From assembly GCA_947449835.1 (NCBI GenBank), contig CANFSZ010000003.1, forward strand, positions 40,359 through 104,358: a stretch of DNA of 64,000 bases, read 5' to 3'. A model generated the notes under the pieces. That model was not told the DNA's origin. It searched no databases and saw nothing but the letters and a program-made list of their open reading frames with translations. The position numbers and the translations under genes were made by a program. Each line of letters begins with the position of its first letter. The stretch's first letter is position 1. Origin of the DNA: Opitutia bacterium. Lineage in GTDB: Bacteria > Verrucomicrobiota > Verrucomicrobiia > Opitutales > Opitutaceae. Of the stretch, positions 17,606-24,589 are shown piece by piece.

Positions 17606-18730
17606 TTAGCTCAATCGCACGGGCATGATCACACAGATGAAGCTTTCCAGCGTTTTGAAAACACCGGGGCTGACTTCATCTTTCACTTCAAAAAAGACTT
17701 CATCTTTGGTTAGCGCTTTGAGCGGATCGATCAGGAAGGCAGGATTGAAGGCCACTTGAAGATCGGGACCGCTATAACCGATCGCCATCGATTCGTGCGC
17801 TTCGCCGAAATCGGAACTCGAAGCAAAAATTTCCAACAAGTTGCTGCTGATTTTAATTTTAACCGAATTCGATTTTTCTGAGCACACCAATTGCGCGCGG
17901 TGCACGCATTGCAGCAACAACTCGCGTTCGAGTTTGATGCGTTGATGTGTCTCTTTCGGGACAACTTGTTGATAATTGGGATAATTGCCTTCGACGACTT
18001 TGGAATAGAGATAAACGTGGTCGATCAGGCCGCTGGTGTCTTTGTCGGTCGCGATTTGGAAGGCTGCGCGGCGTTCGTTAAAGTTGATTTTAACCTTAGA
18101 ACCCTTGTCGAGGAGGCGGTTGAGCTCGGAGACGGTTTTGGCCGGCAAAATGATCGCACCGGCGCTGGCGGCGGGAACTTCCATTTCTTTGGCGATGAGC
18201 GCAAGACGCCGGCCATCGGTGGCCACCAGGGTGAGCTTCTCGTCGCGGAAGTTGAAATAAACGCCGTTGAGGATGTAGCGGGTCTCATCGGTAGATTGCG
18301 CGTAGGAAACGCTGCGCAGCATGCTGATAAGCTCGCTTTGCTCGAGCGTGTAAGCCTTTTCGTCGCCAAATTCTGGCAAGGGCGGAAATTCCTCTTTGCC
18401 GATGCCCATGATCTTAAACGTCGAACCTCCCGACGTGAGCTTAACTTGATGATTAGGAGCACCGTCAAAGGTAACATCCACGCTTGGTAATTCGCGCACG
18501 ATCGTGGCCAAGCGCTTGACAGGCAACGTTACGGAGCCGGTTTCTTTGACTTCGGCTTTGATTTTGCAGCGGATGCCAAGATCTAGATTGGTGGTGGAGA
18601 GTGAGATCTGATCTTTTTCCGCTTCGATCAGCACATTGCTCAAGATGGGCATCGTCGCTTTGGAGCCGACGACGTTCAACACTTGGGCTAGGCCGTTGGC
18701 GAAATGGTCGCGGTTGATTTTGAATTTCAT
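17606..18730 (-). CDS. dnaN: DNA polymerase III beta sliding clamp
   Basis: DnaN forms the ring-shaped dimer that tethers replicative polymerase to DNA. The 374-residue product has the normal length and three clamp domains of about 120 residues. It begins [38 protein letters not shown] and ends with the conserved IMPVRLS, the end of the clamp that helps form the hydrophobic partner-binding pocket. dnaA, recF and gyrB, its usual neighbours, are absent; pssA lies upstream instead. A promoter with a consensus -10 box lies about 80 bp upstream, and two inverted copies of an 11-mer flank it (see the regulatory entries). Confidence 0.97.
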   Translation of the reverse strand: MKFKINRDHFANGLAQVLNVVGSKATMPILSNVLIEAEKDQISLSTTNLDLGIRCKIKAEVKETGSVTLPVKRLATIVRELPSVDVTFDGAPNHQVKLTSGGSTFKIMGIGKEEFPPLPEFGDEKAYTLEQSELISMLRSVSYAQSTDETRYILNGVYFNFRDEKLTLVATDGRRLALIAKEMEVPAASAGAIILPAKTVSELNRLLDKGSKVKINFNERRAAFQIATDKDTSGLIDHVYLYSKVVEGNYPNYQQVVPKETHQRIKLERELLLQCVHRAQLVCSEKSNSVKIKISSNLLEIFASSSDFGEAHESMAIGYSGPDLQVAFNPAFLIDPLKALTKDEVFFEVKDEVSPGVFKTLESFICVIMPVRLS

Positions 18731-18806
18731 GGAAATTTGGACGGGGTAGGGAACGAGACGCGTGAGGAAGTTAACAAACGTTAAAAGAATACAGGTTCAA
18801 TAATGA

Positions 18807-18835
18807 ATTATATCAGTATCACTATGGGCTGCGAA
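18807..18835 (-). promoter_or_regulatory. Predicted sigma-70-type dnaN promoter
   Basis: On the minus strand there is an exact -10 hexamer TATAAT at 18812-18807. It lies 17 bases after a -35-like TTCGCA at 18835-18830, which has four of six consensus bases. Transcription would start near 18800, giving a leader of about 70 bases. The -35 hexamer lies within one of the two inverted 11-mers, so a protein bound there would affect dnaN expression. Confidence 0.6.
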
Positions 18836-18933
18836 TAACCGTAGCAACTGCGTGTTTCCGCTCTGAAAATCAGCAGAAAAATCGAGGTGAAAAACTTTCG
18901 GGCTCATCGTGGCAAAGGCGGTGTTATTCGCAG
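18829..18933. repeat. Paired inverted 11-mer upstream of dnaN
   Basis: CTGCGAATAAC at 18829-18839 is repeated as its exact reverse complement GTTATTCGCAG at 18923-18933, with 83 bases between. The dnaN-proximal copy overlaps the -35 hexamer. The arrangement suggests a two-site operator, possibly for DnaA, but the binding protein is unknown. Confidence 0.5.
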
Positions 18934-18967
18934 GCTGGAAGTTGTTGGTTCGTCGTACGCAGGTTGC

Positions 18968-19867
18968 TCACACGTTTTTCTCGGTTGTCGCGGAATCCTG
19001 CGCGTCGGTTTTTAAAAGTCGCGGGCGCCGAATTTGGCGAATGAGACCGAAAAAAATATAGGACAAACACACAATCAGCAACGCGACCTCCTTAAACTGA
19101 TAAACTAAAAAAGCCACGAGCAGGAACCAAATGAACGGCAATAACTTAGTCTGGGTCTGCAGATCGAGTTTTTTACCACTCGGGTAACGTACTGTGCTCA
19201 TCATCAGCACGGCGATTAATAACATCAAAAAAGGAAGAACCAAAGCCCAGCGATTCAAAGACTTATCAGCATCTTCCAGTTTGAGTAAAAACAGAACCAA
19301 AGACGCTACAGTACCAGCGGCCGCCGGGACGGGTAACCCCACAAAATCTTTGGAGGATTCTTTTTTGCCGCGATGCACGAGCGGGTTGGTGATCACGTTG
19401 AATCGCGCCAGCCGCATCGCGGCACACAAAAGATACACAAAGCCCACAAACCAGCCGATGTTACGAAACCAGGTAATGCCTTGGGTTGGCGAGAGAATGA
19501 AAAAAAACATCATCAAAGCCGGCGCCATCCCAAACGACACCACATCGGCCAACGAATCGAACTCCGCACCAAACAAAGATTCGCGGCCACCCATCCGCGC
19601 TAGCCGGCCATCAAGTGTATCAAACGCCGCCGCGCCAAAGATGAACCACACCGCCATGCGATAATGTCCGGCCGGCGTCGCATCGAGGTATTCGCCGGTG
19701 AGCGAAGTTTCGGCCAGACGGGCTTGGATGCAATTCACTACCGCCATAAAACCGCAAAAAAGATTTCCCGCCGTCATCGCATTGGGCCAGAAGAAGATCC
19801 GGCTCGCTTGCGAGACGTTGTATGGATCTTCGGGATCAGTCGGAGCGGATCGGCGCGTCGGGATCAT
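18968..19867 (-). CDS. pssA: CDP-diacylglycerol-serine O-phosphatidyltransferase
   Basis: PssA makes phosphatidylserine, the precursor of phosphatidylethanolamine, at the inner membrane. The 299-residue product carries the CDP-alcohol phosphotransferase signature as DTLDGRLARMGGRESLFGAE followed by FDSLADVVSFG, with all four conserved aspartates. About eight hydrophobic helices surround it, and it has a charged C-terminal tail. The N-terminal FFWPNAMTAGNLFCGFMAV is typical of type II PssA. Its start codon overlaps the stop of the upstream RelE/ParE-like gene by four bases, which suggests translational coupling. No psd gene is adjacent. Confidence 0.93.
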   Translation of the reverse strand: MIPTRRSAPTDPEDPYNVSQASRIFFWPNAMTAGNLFCGFMAVVNCIQARLAETSLTGEYLDATPAGHYRMAVWFIFGAAAFDTLDGRLARMGGRESLFGAEFDSLADVVSFGMAPALMMFFFILSPTQGITWFRNIGWFVGFVYLLCAAMRLARFNVITNPLVHRGKKESSKDFVGLPVPAAAGTVASLVLFLLKLEDADKSLNRWALVLPFLMLLIAVLMMSTVRYPSGKKLDLQTQTKLLPFIWFLLVAFLVYQFKEVALLIVCLSYIFFGLIRQIRRPRLLKTDAQDSATTEKNV

Positions 19868-20217
19868 TTTTTCGCGAGGCTTTCGAGGTATTTCCAGAAT
19901 TTCGAATCATGCTCAAAGAGTTGTTGTTCGGAAACTGGGAATTTATTGCGCAACAGAAAATCTTCGAGGGAATTTTTATGCAGGATGTAGTTCACGTGCA
20001 GTTTTTCCCCTTGAGCATCAAAATATAAACGAAAATCCCCTGCTCTCAATCGGTAGAATTCTTTCCCCGCCCGGGAAAAACGGCCCAAAGGTTCGCGCGG
20101 ATGAGCCAGATCGTCCGGTTTCAGCGAACTGATCGGCTCTACGAGATCGAGCTGCAGCAGCTTATCCAGCCGGTTGAGCTCGTGCATCGCCTGCGCGGAA
20201 AAAGTGACCTGATACAT
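19864..20217 (-). CDS. RelE/ParE-like small protein coupled to pssA
   Basis: This 117-residue product starts at ATG 20217 (MYQVTFSAQAMHELNRLDKLLQ). It has the RelE/ParE toxin fold pattern: an N-terminal strand, two helices, then FSRAGKEFYRLRAGDFRLYFDAQGEKLHVNYILHKNSLEDFLL, where YRLRAGDFRLYF is the characteristic core. No antitoxin gene precedes it. The DUF2007 gene upstream does not look like one, and the downstream gene is pssA with a four-base overlap. The reading frame stays open to 20328, but the added residues are unlike the family. It may be a tamed toxin-like protein with a housekeeping or regulatory role rather than a toxin. Confidence 0.75.
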   Translation of the reverse strand: MYQVTFSAQAMHELNRLDKLLQLDLVEPISSLKPDDLAHPREPLGRFSRAGKEFYRLRAGDFRLYFDAQGEKLHVNYILHKNSLEDFLLRNKFPVSEQQLFEHDSKFWKYLESLAKK

Positions 20218-20331
20218 GGGAAACCAAGAGCTAGTGGACCCACGCCGCTCGGCAACGCTATTTCCCGATGGCGCGCGGTAAAAAGGCGCCATTTTGCGAG
20301 GCGAGATCGAATCGCGAGCCAGCACCAAAAA

Positions 20332-20568
20332 CTAAGAAGTCTCAGGCTCGGCTGCGGTGTTATTGAAATCGGCTAAAATCGCCCGCGCGGCATCTGCGTC
20401 TTCATCCTCCACTTGCACGCGAAGCCCACCAATCATGTAGTTGTAAACATTACCCGAAGTCTGCGCCGTGAGTTCTTCGGGAAGATGAGCTTTGATGCCG
20501 CTGCCGCCGAGGGTGGCTTGCAGGATCTGCGCCTCAATCAGTCGCTGGCAGGTCGCGATCGTTGTCAT
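20332..20568 (-). CDS. DUF2007 domain protein
   Basis: This 78-residue small protein of the DUF2007 family ('putative signal transducing protein') has no established function. The pattern matches the family: an N-terminal CQRLIEAQILQATLGGSGIKAHL in which a residue couple lies at a groove, then MIGGLRVQVEDEDADAARAIL and a short acidic tail. It sits upstream of the RelE/ParE-like gene and pssA on the same strand and may be in the same transcript. Confidence 0.8.
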   Translation of the reverse strand: MTTIATCQRLIEAQILQATLGGSGIKAHLPEELTAQTSGNVYNYMIGGLRVQVEDEDADAARAILADFNNTAAEPETS

Positions 20569-20678
20569 AATAACAATTTATTTTACCCCTGGCTTTAATT
20601 CAAGCCCGGCCATGAAAGCTTCGGACTGGAGATATCGAGCTGTCGACGTCACGGTGAATTTTTATCCCAAATCCTCGC

Positions 20679-21803
20679 ATGAAAAAAAACGCGTTGCTGC
20701 TGCTAGTTTTGAGTTTGCTGAGTTCCTTCGTCGCACGGGCGGCGGAAAATAAAACGCGCAACGTCCTGCTCGTCACGATCGACGGCCTGCGTTGGCAGGA
20801 AGTGTTTCGCGGCGCGGACGAAGCGTTCATGAACAAAGATAAAAACTCCGGCGGTGTGCCGGCGGGTGAACTGGTCGCGTTGAAGGCGGATTATCTCGGC
20901 GCCACAGCGGAAGAACGGAGGAAAAAACTCATGCCGTTTTTCTGGGGCACGCTCGTCCCGGGCGGACAGGCATTTGGTAATCGTGATCTCGGTAGCGCCG
21001 CGAGCGTGCTCAACGCCGAGCGGATTTCTTATCCGGGTTACAACGAGCTGCTAACCGGCGCGCCGGATCCGTTGATCACGTCCAACGCGCCCGTGCCGAA
21101 TCGCAACGTCACGGTGTTGGAATGGTTAAACGGGCGGCCCGGATTCGCTGGTCGCGTCGCGGCCGCGGCGGCGTGGAGCGTGTTCGCGCCGATCATCAAT
21201 GTCGGACGAAGTCGGCTGCCGTTATTCGTCACGGGACAACATTCAGCGCCAGGCAGTGTGTCGCCGCGCACGGCGGAATTAGAGCGCTGGATGGATGACA
21301 TCCCGCCGCTCAGCAACACGGAGAATTTCGATGCGTTTGTTTATCATGCAGCGGTCGATCGCATCGACACGCAGCGGCCGCGCGTTTTTTTAATCGCACT
21401 CGGCGAGCCAGACGAATGGGCGCATGCGCATCGGTACGATCGTTACCTCCAATCGATCCGGCGCTGCGATCGGTTTATCCGCCAACTCTGGGAAAAACTC
21501 CAAGCGCTGCCTGAATACCGTGATTCCACTACGATCGTGCTCACGCCCGATCACGGCCGCGGGGTGACGCCGGAAGATTGGAACGGTCATGGCAAAAAAA
21601 TCCCGCGCTCGGAAGAGACGTGGTTCGCGGTTTACGGACCCGATACGCCGGCGCTGGGCGAACGTCGTGCGGGTGTCGCCGAGGTGCATCAAGCGCAAGT
21701 CGCGGCGACCGTGGCGGCGTTGTTGGGCGAAGATTTTCGCGCGGCGTTTCCGGCGGCGGCCGCGCCGGTGAGCGCGGCGTTGCGCGCGGGCGCAGAAAAA
21801 TAA
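20679..21803 (+). CDS. Secreted alkaline phosphatase-superfamily phosphodiesterase/phosphatase
   Basis: This 374-residue metalloenzyme of the alkaline phosphatase superfamily has a signal peptide (MKKNALLLLVLSLLSSFVARAAE), so it is probably periplasmic. Metal-site segments are VLLVTIDGLRWQEVF (first Asp), the nucleophile region around RISYPGYNELLTG, ALGEPDEWAHAHRYDRY (Asp and His ligands), VLTPDHGRG (Asp-His) and the last His in NGHGKK. This ordering fits the type I phosphodiesterase/nucleotide pyrophosphatase and sulfatase-like group. The substrate is unknown. It is transcribed alone, divergently from the DUF2007 gene. Confidence 0.83.
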   Translation: MKKNALLLLVLSLLSSFVARAAENKTRNVLLVTIDGLRWQEVFRGADEAFMNKDKNSGGVPAGELVALKADYLGATAEERRKKLMPFFWGTLVPGGQAFGNRDLGSAASVLNAERISYPGYNELLTGAPDPLITSNAPVPNRNVTVLEWLNGRPGFAGRVAAAAAWSVFAPIINVGRSRLPLFVTGQHSAPGSVSPRTAELERWMDDIPPLSNTENFDAFVYHAAVDRIDTQRPRVFLIALGEPDEWAHAHRYDRYLQSIRRCDRFIRQLWEKLQALPEYRDSTTIVLTPDHGRGVTPEDWNGHGKKIPRSEETWFAVYGPDTPALGERRAGVAEVHQAQVAATVAALLGEDFRAAFPAAAAPVSAALRAGAEK

Positions 21804-21834
21804 ACCGCTCACGCGCGCCGGCGTGGCGTGGTGG

Positions 21835-22377
21835 TTATTTTACTTTGGAACAGAGAATACAATCGCGCGGTTCGGGGCCGATATTGGGGGCGACGTGCCA
21901 ACGCTTGAGTAGGGCTTCGCGGGTGAGCCCGGCTTTTTCCATGACGCGCGCGGAACTGGGGTTGGAGGCATCGCAAAAAGCCCAGAGGCGAAACACATCG
22001 GGTTGCGCCATCGCCCAATCGACTAAGTAGGTCAGCGCCTCCGTCATCATGCCGCGGCCCCAAAATTTTTGCGCGAGCACGTAGCCGCACATGACTTTGC
22101 CGCCATCGGGCATGAGGCCGATGGAACCGATGGGTGTGTCCGTGCCGCGCAGACAGAGTAGCCACGCGTAGTGCGGCGATTTCGGGCGGTCCCAATCGGC
22201 GGCGCGATCGCGCAGAAAATCAGCGAGCAATTCCACGCGTTCGTAGGGTTTCCACGCGAGGTAGCGGGTCACTTCGGGATCGCTGGCGTAGGCGGAAAAA
22301 ACGGCGGCGGCATCGTCGGCGCGAGGTCGCCGCGCGGTGAGGCGAGCGGTGGCGAACGTGGCGGGCGGACGAATCAT
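21835..22377 (-). CDS. GNAT family N-acetyltransferase (RimJ/RimL-like)
   Basis: This 180-residue acetyl-CoA-dependent acyltransferase starts at ATG 22377 (MIRPPATFATARLTARRPRADDAAAVF), a standard RimJ/RimL opening. The acetyl-CoA-binding motif region is VMCGYVLAQKFWGRGMMTEALTYLVDWAM, and the late conserved segment is RLWAFCDASNPSSARVMEKAGL. The frame extends upstream to 22434 but without family similarity. The acceptor is not predictable; relatives acetylate ribosomal protein N-termini, amino sugars or antibiotics. It converges on the phosphodiesterase gene. Confidence 0.88.
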   Translation of the reverse strand: MIRPPATFATARLTARRPRADDAAAVFSAYASDPEVTRYLAWKPYERVELLADFLRDRAADWDRPKSPHYAWLLCLRGTDTPIGSIGLMPDGGKVMCGYVLAQKFWGRGMMTEALTYLVDWAMAQPDVFRLWAFCDASNPSSARVMEKAGLTREALLKRWHVAPNIGPEPRDCILCSKVK

Positions 22378-22458
22378 GGCGGAGCGACGAAGGGGTGCAA
22401 GCGAGACGTGGCGGCTATCCGAACGTTGCGGCATCCAAGTTTAATTCTGCGCGAAGCT

Positions 22459-23037
22459 TCACGCGAGAGCGGCGCGCACGAGTTCAGCGATCGCGGGCGG
22501 AAGCGTGAGGCTGGTGGCGGCGTGTTGCGCGGCGGGGCTGAGTTTGCGCCAAGTTTTTTTCAAAATATCGACGAACTTTTCGCGCGGGTAATCGGCATGT
22601 TGCGTGGCGAAGGTGCTGATTTCGTTTTCAAGAAAGACAAGGACCGCGGCGTCTTCGAGGGCTTGGGTGCCGGGGTTAGTTTTTAATCCGGTTTTAGAAA
22701 TCCAGGTGGCGACTTCGGCGGCTTCGCTCGCGGCGACGCCGGCGGCGAGGAGCAGTTCGCGGGCGCGCTCAGCTTGTTTGACGTAGAGCGAGCGGCGCCA
22801 AGTGAGGTAGCCGACTTTGCCTTCGGGAAACGTGGCGCGGGGAGTGAGCCAGCGCTCGAGATGTTGGCAGCGAGCGGCGAGGAGCAGAAGCGGGCTCGCG
22901 TCGGGGATAAGACGGGCGACCCAGGCTTCGACGCGTTCGCCGTAGATGAGTTCGGCGGCGCGGCCGTCGGCGGCACGCGTGGGATCGGCGGCGTGAGCGG
23001 AGTCGATGAGCTGGCGGGCGCGGGCGTAGGCTTCCAT
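22459..23037 (-). CDS. DUF4202 family protein
   Basis: The 192-residue protein matches the DUF4202 pattern: an N-terminal ARQLIDSAHAADPTRAADGRAAELIYGERVEAWV, the central LLLAARCQHLERWLTPRATFPEGKVGYLTWRRSLY, and the C-terminal ALEDAAVLVFLENEISTF. Conserved His and Glu residues suggest a helical, HD-like enzyme fold, but no activity is established. It lies 81 bp upstream of the GNAT gene on the same strand. The divergent YkgJ-like gene starts 57 bp away. Confidence 0.82.
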   Translation of the reverse strand: MEAYARARQLIDSAHAADPTRAADGRAAELIYGERVEAWVARLIPDASPLLLLAARCQHLERWLTPRATFPEGKVGYLTWRRSLYVKQAERARELLLAAGVAASEAAEVATWISKTGLKTNPGTQALEDAAVLVFLENEISTFATQHADYPREKFVDILKKTWRKLSPAAQHAATSLTLPPAIAELVRAALA

Positions 23038-23094
23038 GCGGACAGGAATCGAAACGGTTGCGTACGACGCGGCAAGCGACAGGTTGGTAGCGTC

Positions 23095-23427
23095 ATGCCT
23101 TTACCCCCGGTATGTCTGCGCTGCGGCGTTTGTTGTTTTTCGAAATTGGAAACGTATGTCCGCGTGACGGGCGCGGATTGGGCGCGGCTCGGTGCCGAGG
23201 CGGATCGACTCGTGCATTTTGTCGGCCATCGTGCGTATATGCGTATGAGCGACGGGCATTGTGCGGCGTTGGTAGTGCGCGTGGGCGAGGATGGGGCGCG
23301 GGAATATTTTTGCTCTGTTTACGAGACGCGACCGGCTACGTGTAGCGAGTTGGAGCGGGGATCACCTCAATGTGCGGGTGAAATCGCGTTGAAGGGCGAG
23401 CGGCCCGGACAGGTGGCGCTTTCTTAG
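23095..23427 (+). CDS. YkgJ-type cysteine-cluster protein
   Basis: This 110-residue protein has the YkgJ/zinc- or iron-binding cysteine pattern: CLRCGVCC near the N-terminus, FCSVYETRPATCSEL in the middle, and a further Cys near the C-terminus (PQCAGE). These supply a plausible metal-binding set. I chose ATG 23095 (MPLPPVCLRCG) because the family begins just before the first cysteines; the open frame upstream is a shadow of the DUF4202 gene. Function is unknown; some members are annotated as Fe-S oxidoreductases. Its 3' end overlaps that of the convergent FMN-reductase-like gene by four bases. Confidence 0.8.
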   Translation: MPLPPVCLRCGVCCFSKLETYVRVTGADWARLGAEADRLVHFVGHRAYMRMSDGHCAALVVRVGEDGAREYFCSVYETRPATCSELERGSPQCAGEIALKGERPGQVALS

Positions 23428-24056
23428 AGCCAACGAGCTGAGAATTCGCGGCGGTCGACGGGCCACGTGCGCCAACGCGGACGCGCGGGTTTTGCGGCGG
23501 GGAGCGTGATGCGCGTGGCCTCGGCGAGGTTGTGAAAAACGATGCGGAGATCGTCGGCGCACCAGAAATCGCGGGCCGCGGCGGGGTCGTGGCGAGCGGC
23601 GATGACAGCCGCGCGGGAAAGGACGAGGCCGGACATGGGCGGGATCGAGCAACCGAAAGTGACGAGCACGCCTTGGAGGCGCGAGAGGACGCCTTTGCCG
23701 CCGGTGCTGTGCTCGCTCACGATGACCGCAGCGGGTTTGCCGAGCCAGAGCACGGTTCCCTCGGTGGGCGTGGCGACTTCGAGAAAATTTTGGAGCACGT
23801 TGCTCCAGGAATCCCAATGCGTGCCGGTGCCAAAAAGAAAACCATCGGCGCGCGAGAGCGCGGCGCGTAGCTGCGGATCAATTACAGAAATTCGCGCTAA
23901 CGGAGTCGCGGTGGCGTCGGGTGCGAGCGTGAGCATTTCGACGGTGGCGCGGCGAGCTAGATGACGGCGGGCTTGGGCGAGGAGAACGGCGGTGTTGCCG
24001 GCATCACCGGCGAGGGAGGCGTTGAGCAACAACAGGTGGGGGCGGCGCGTGGGCAT
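23424..24056 (-). CDS. NADPH-dependent FMN reductase-like flavoprotein
   Basis: This 210-residue product with a flavodoxin-like fold resembles NADPH-dependent FMN reductases. The N-terminal phosphate-binding loop is LLLNASLAGDAGNTAVLL, and a flavin-site segment follows (FLFGTGTHWDSWSNVLQNFLE, then GKPAAVIVSEHSTGGKGVLSRL). I chose ATG 24056 (MPTRRPH); TTG 24068 is an alternative. It lies 12 bp after the DUF1643 gene, so the two are probably co-transcribed. The physiological electron acceptor is unknown. Confidence 0.83.
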   Translation of the reverse strand: MPTRRPHLLLLNASLAGDAGNTAVLLAQARRHLARRATVEMLTLAPDATATPLARISVIDPQLRAALSRADGFLFGTGTHWDSWSNVLQNFLEVATPTEGTVLWLGKPAAVIVSEHSTGGKGVLSRLQGVLVTFGCSIPPMSGLVLSRAAVIAARHDPAAARDFWCADDLRIVFHNLAEATRITLPAAKPARPRWRTWPVDRREFSARWL

Positions 24057-24068
24057 AGACGCAGACAA

Positions 24069-24566
24069 TCAGGCGGGGCGGATCTTGGGCCGGAAGCGGA
24101 CGAGTTTTTGGTCGCCAGGGACGTAGAGCGGGTGGCGAGGGTGGCCAGCTTGCGTGGTGCCGAGGCACCAAAGTTCGCGTTCGCCGAAGAGGCGGACGAC
24201 GGCATCGGCGCGGGCTTGGTAATCGCCGCTCACGCCCCAGGCGGCGACGATCCGATCACAGCGGTCGGCGGCGGCGAGGAGCGAGGCATCGTTTTCTGCG
24301 CCGACGGGATCGGGCGCGGATTTCATTTCTTTCGGGTACGGCGTGCGCAGGCCAAAAAGGTTGGCCATCCAGAAACCATCGAAGCCATCGCGTTCGGAGA
24401 AACGGGCGATGCGGCGCAGCGTGGGGTCGAGTTGGGATTCGTCGGCGGTGCTCGGGTTGAGGCCGATCCACATGATCAGACGGTCGCCGCCGAGGAGCGG
24501 ATCCCACCGATGAATGAGACTGTAACGGTGGCGACGGTCGGGGGAGAAATGGCAGGCGTTTTCCAT
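24069..24566 (-). CDS. DUF1643 domain protein
   Basis: This 165-residue protein of the DUF1643 family shows the family's most conserved stretch, RLIMWIGLNPSTADESQLDPTLRRIARF, followed by WMANLFGLRTPYPKEM and a C-terminal region ending in HPRHPLYVP. No biochemical role is established. It lies 23 bp downstream of the large SNF2 helicase gene and 12 bp upstream of the flavoprotein gene, all on the minus strand. Confidence 0.87.
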   Translation of the reverse strand: MENACHFSPDRRHRYSLIHRWDPLLGGDRLIMWIGLNPSTADESQLDPTLRRIARFSERDGFDGFWMANLFGLRTPYPKEMKSAPDPVGAENDASLLAAADRCDRIVAAWGVSGDYQARADAVVRLFGERELWCLGTTQAGHPRHPLYVPGDQKLVRFRPKIRPA

Positions 24567-24589
24567 CGCGGCCAGGGCGGTTGCGGGCT

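Larger units (their letters stand above)
18731..18967. other. Intergenic region between pssA and dnaN
   Basis: This 237-bp gap is among the longest in the window and is markedly more AT-rich around 18770-18820 than the surrounding GC-rich DNA. It carries the dnaN promoter and two inverted copies of CTGCGAATAAC (18829-18839 and, reversed, 18923-18933). The 9-mer TTATTCGCA inside them differs at one position from the loose DnaA-box consensus TTWTNCACA. I see no ORF or RNA gene. Confidence 0.6.
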
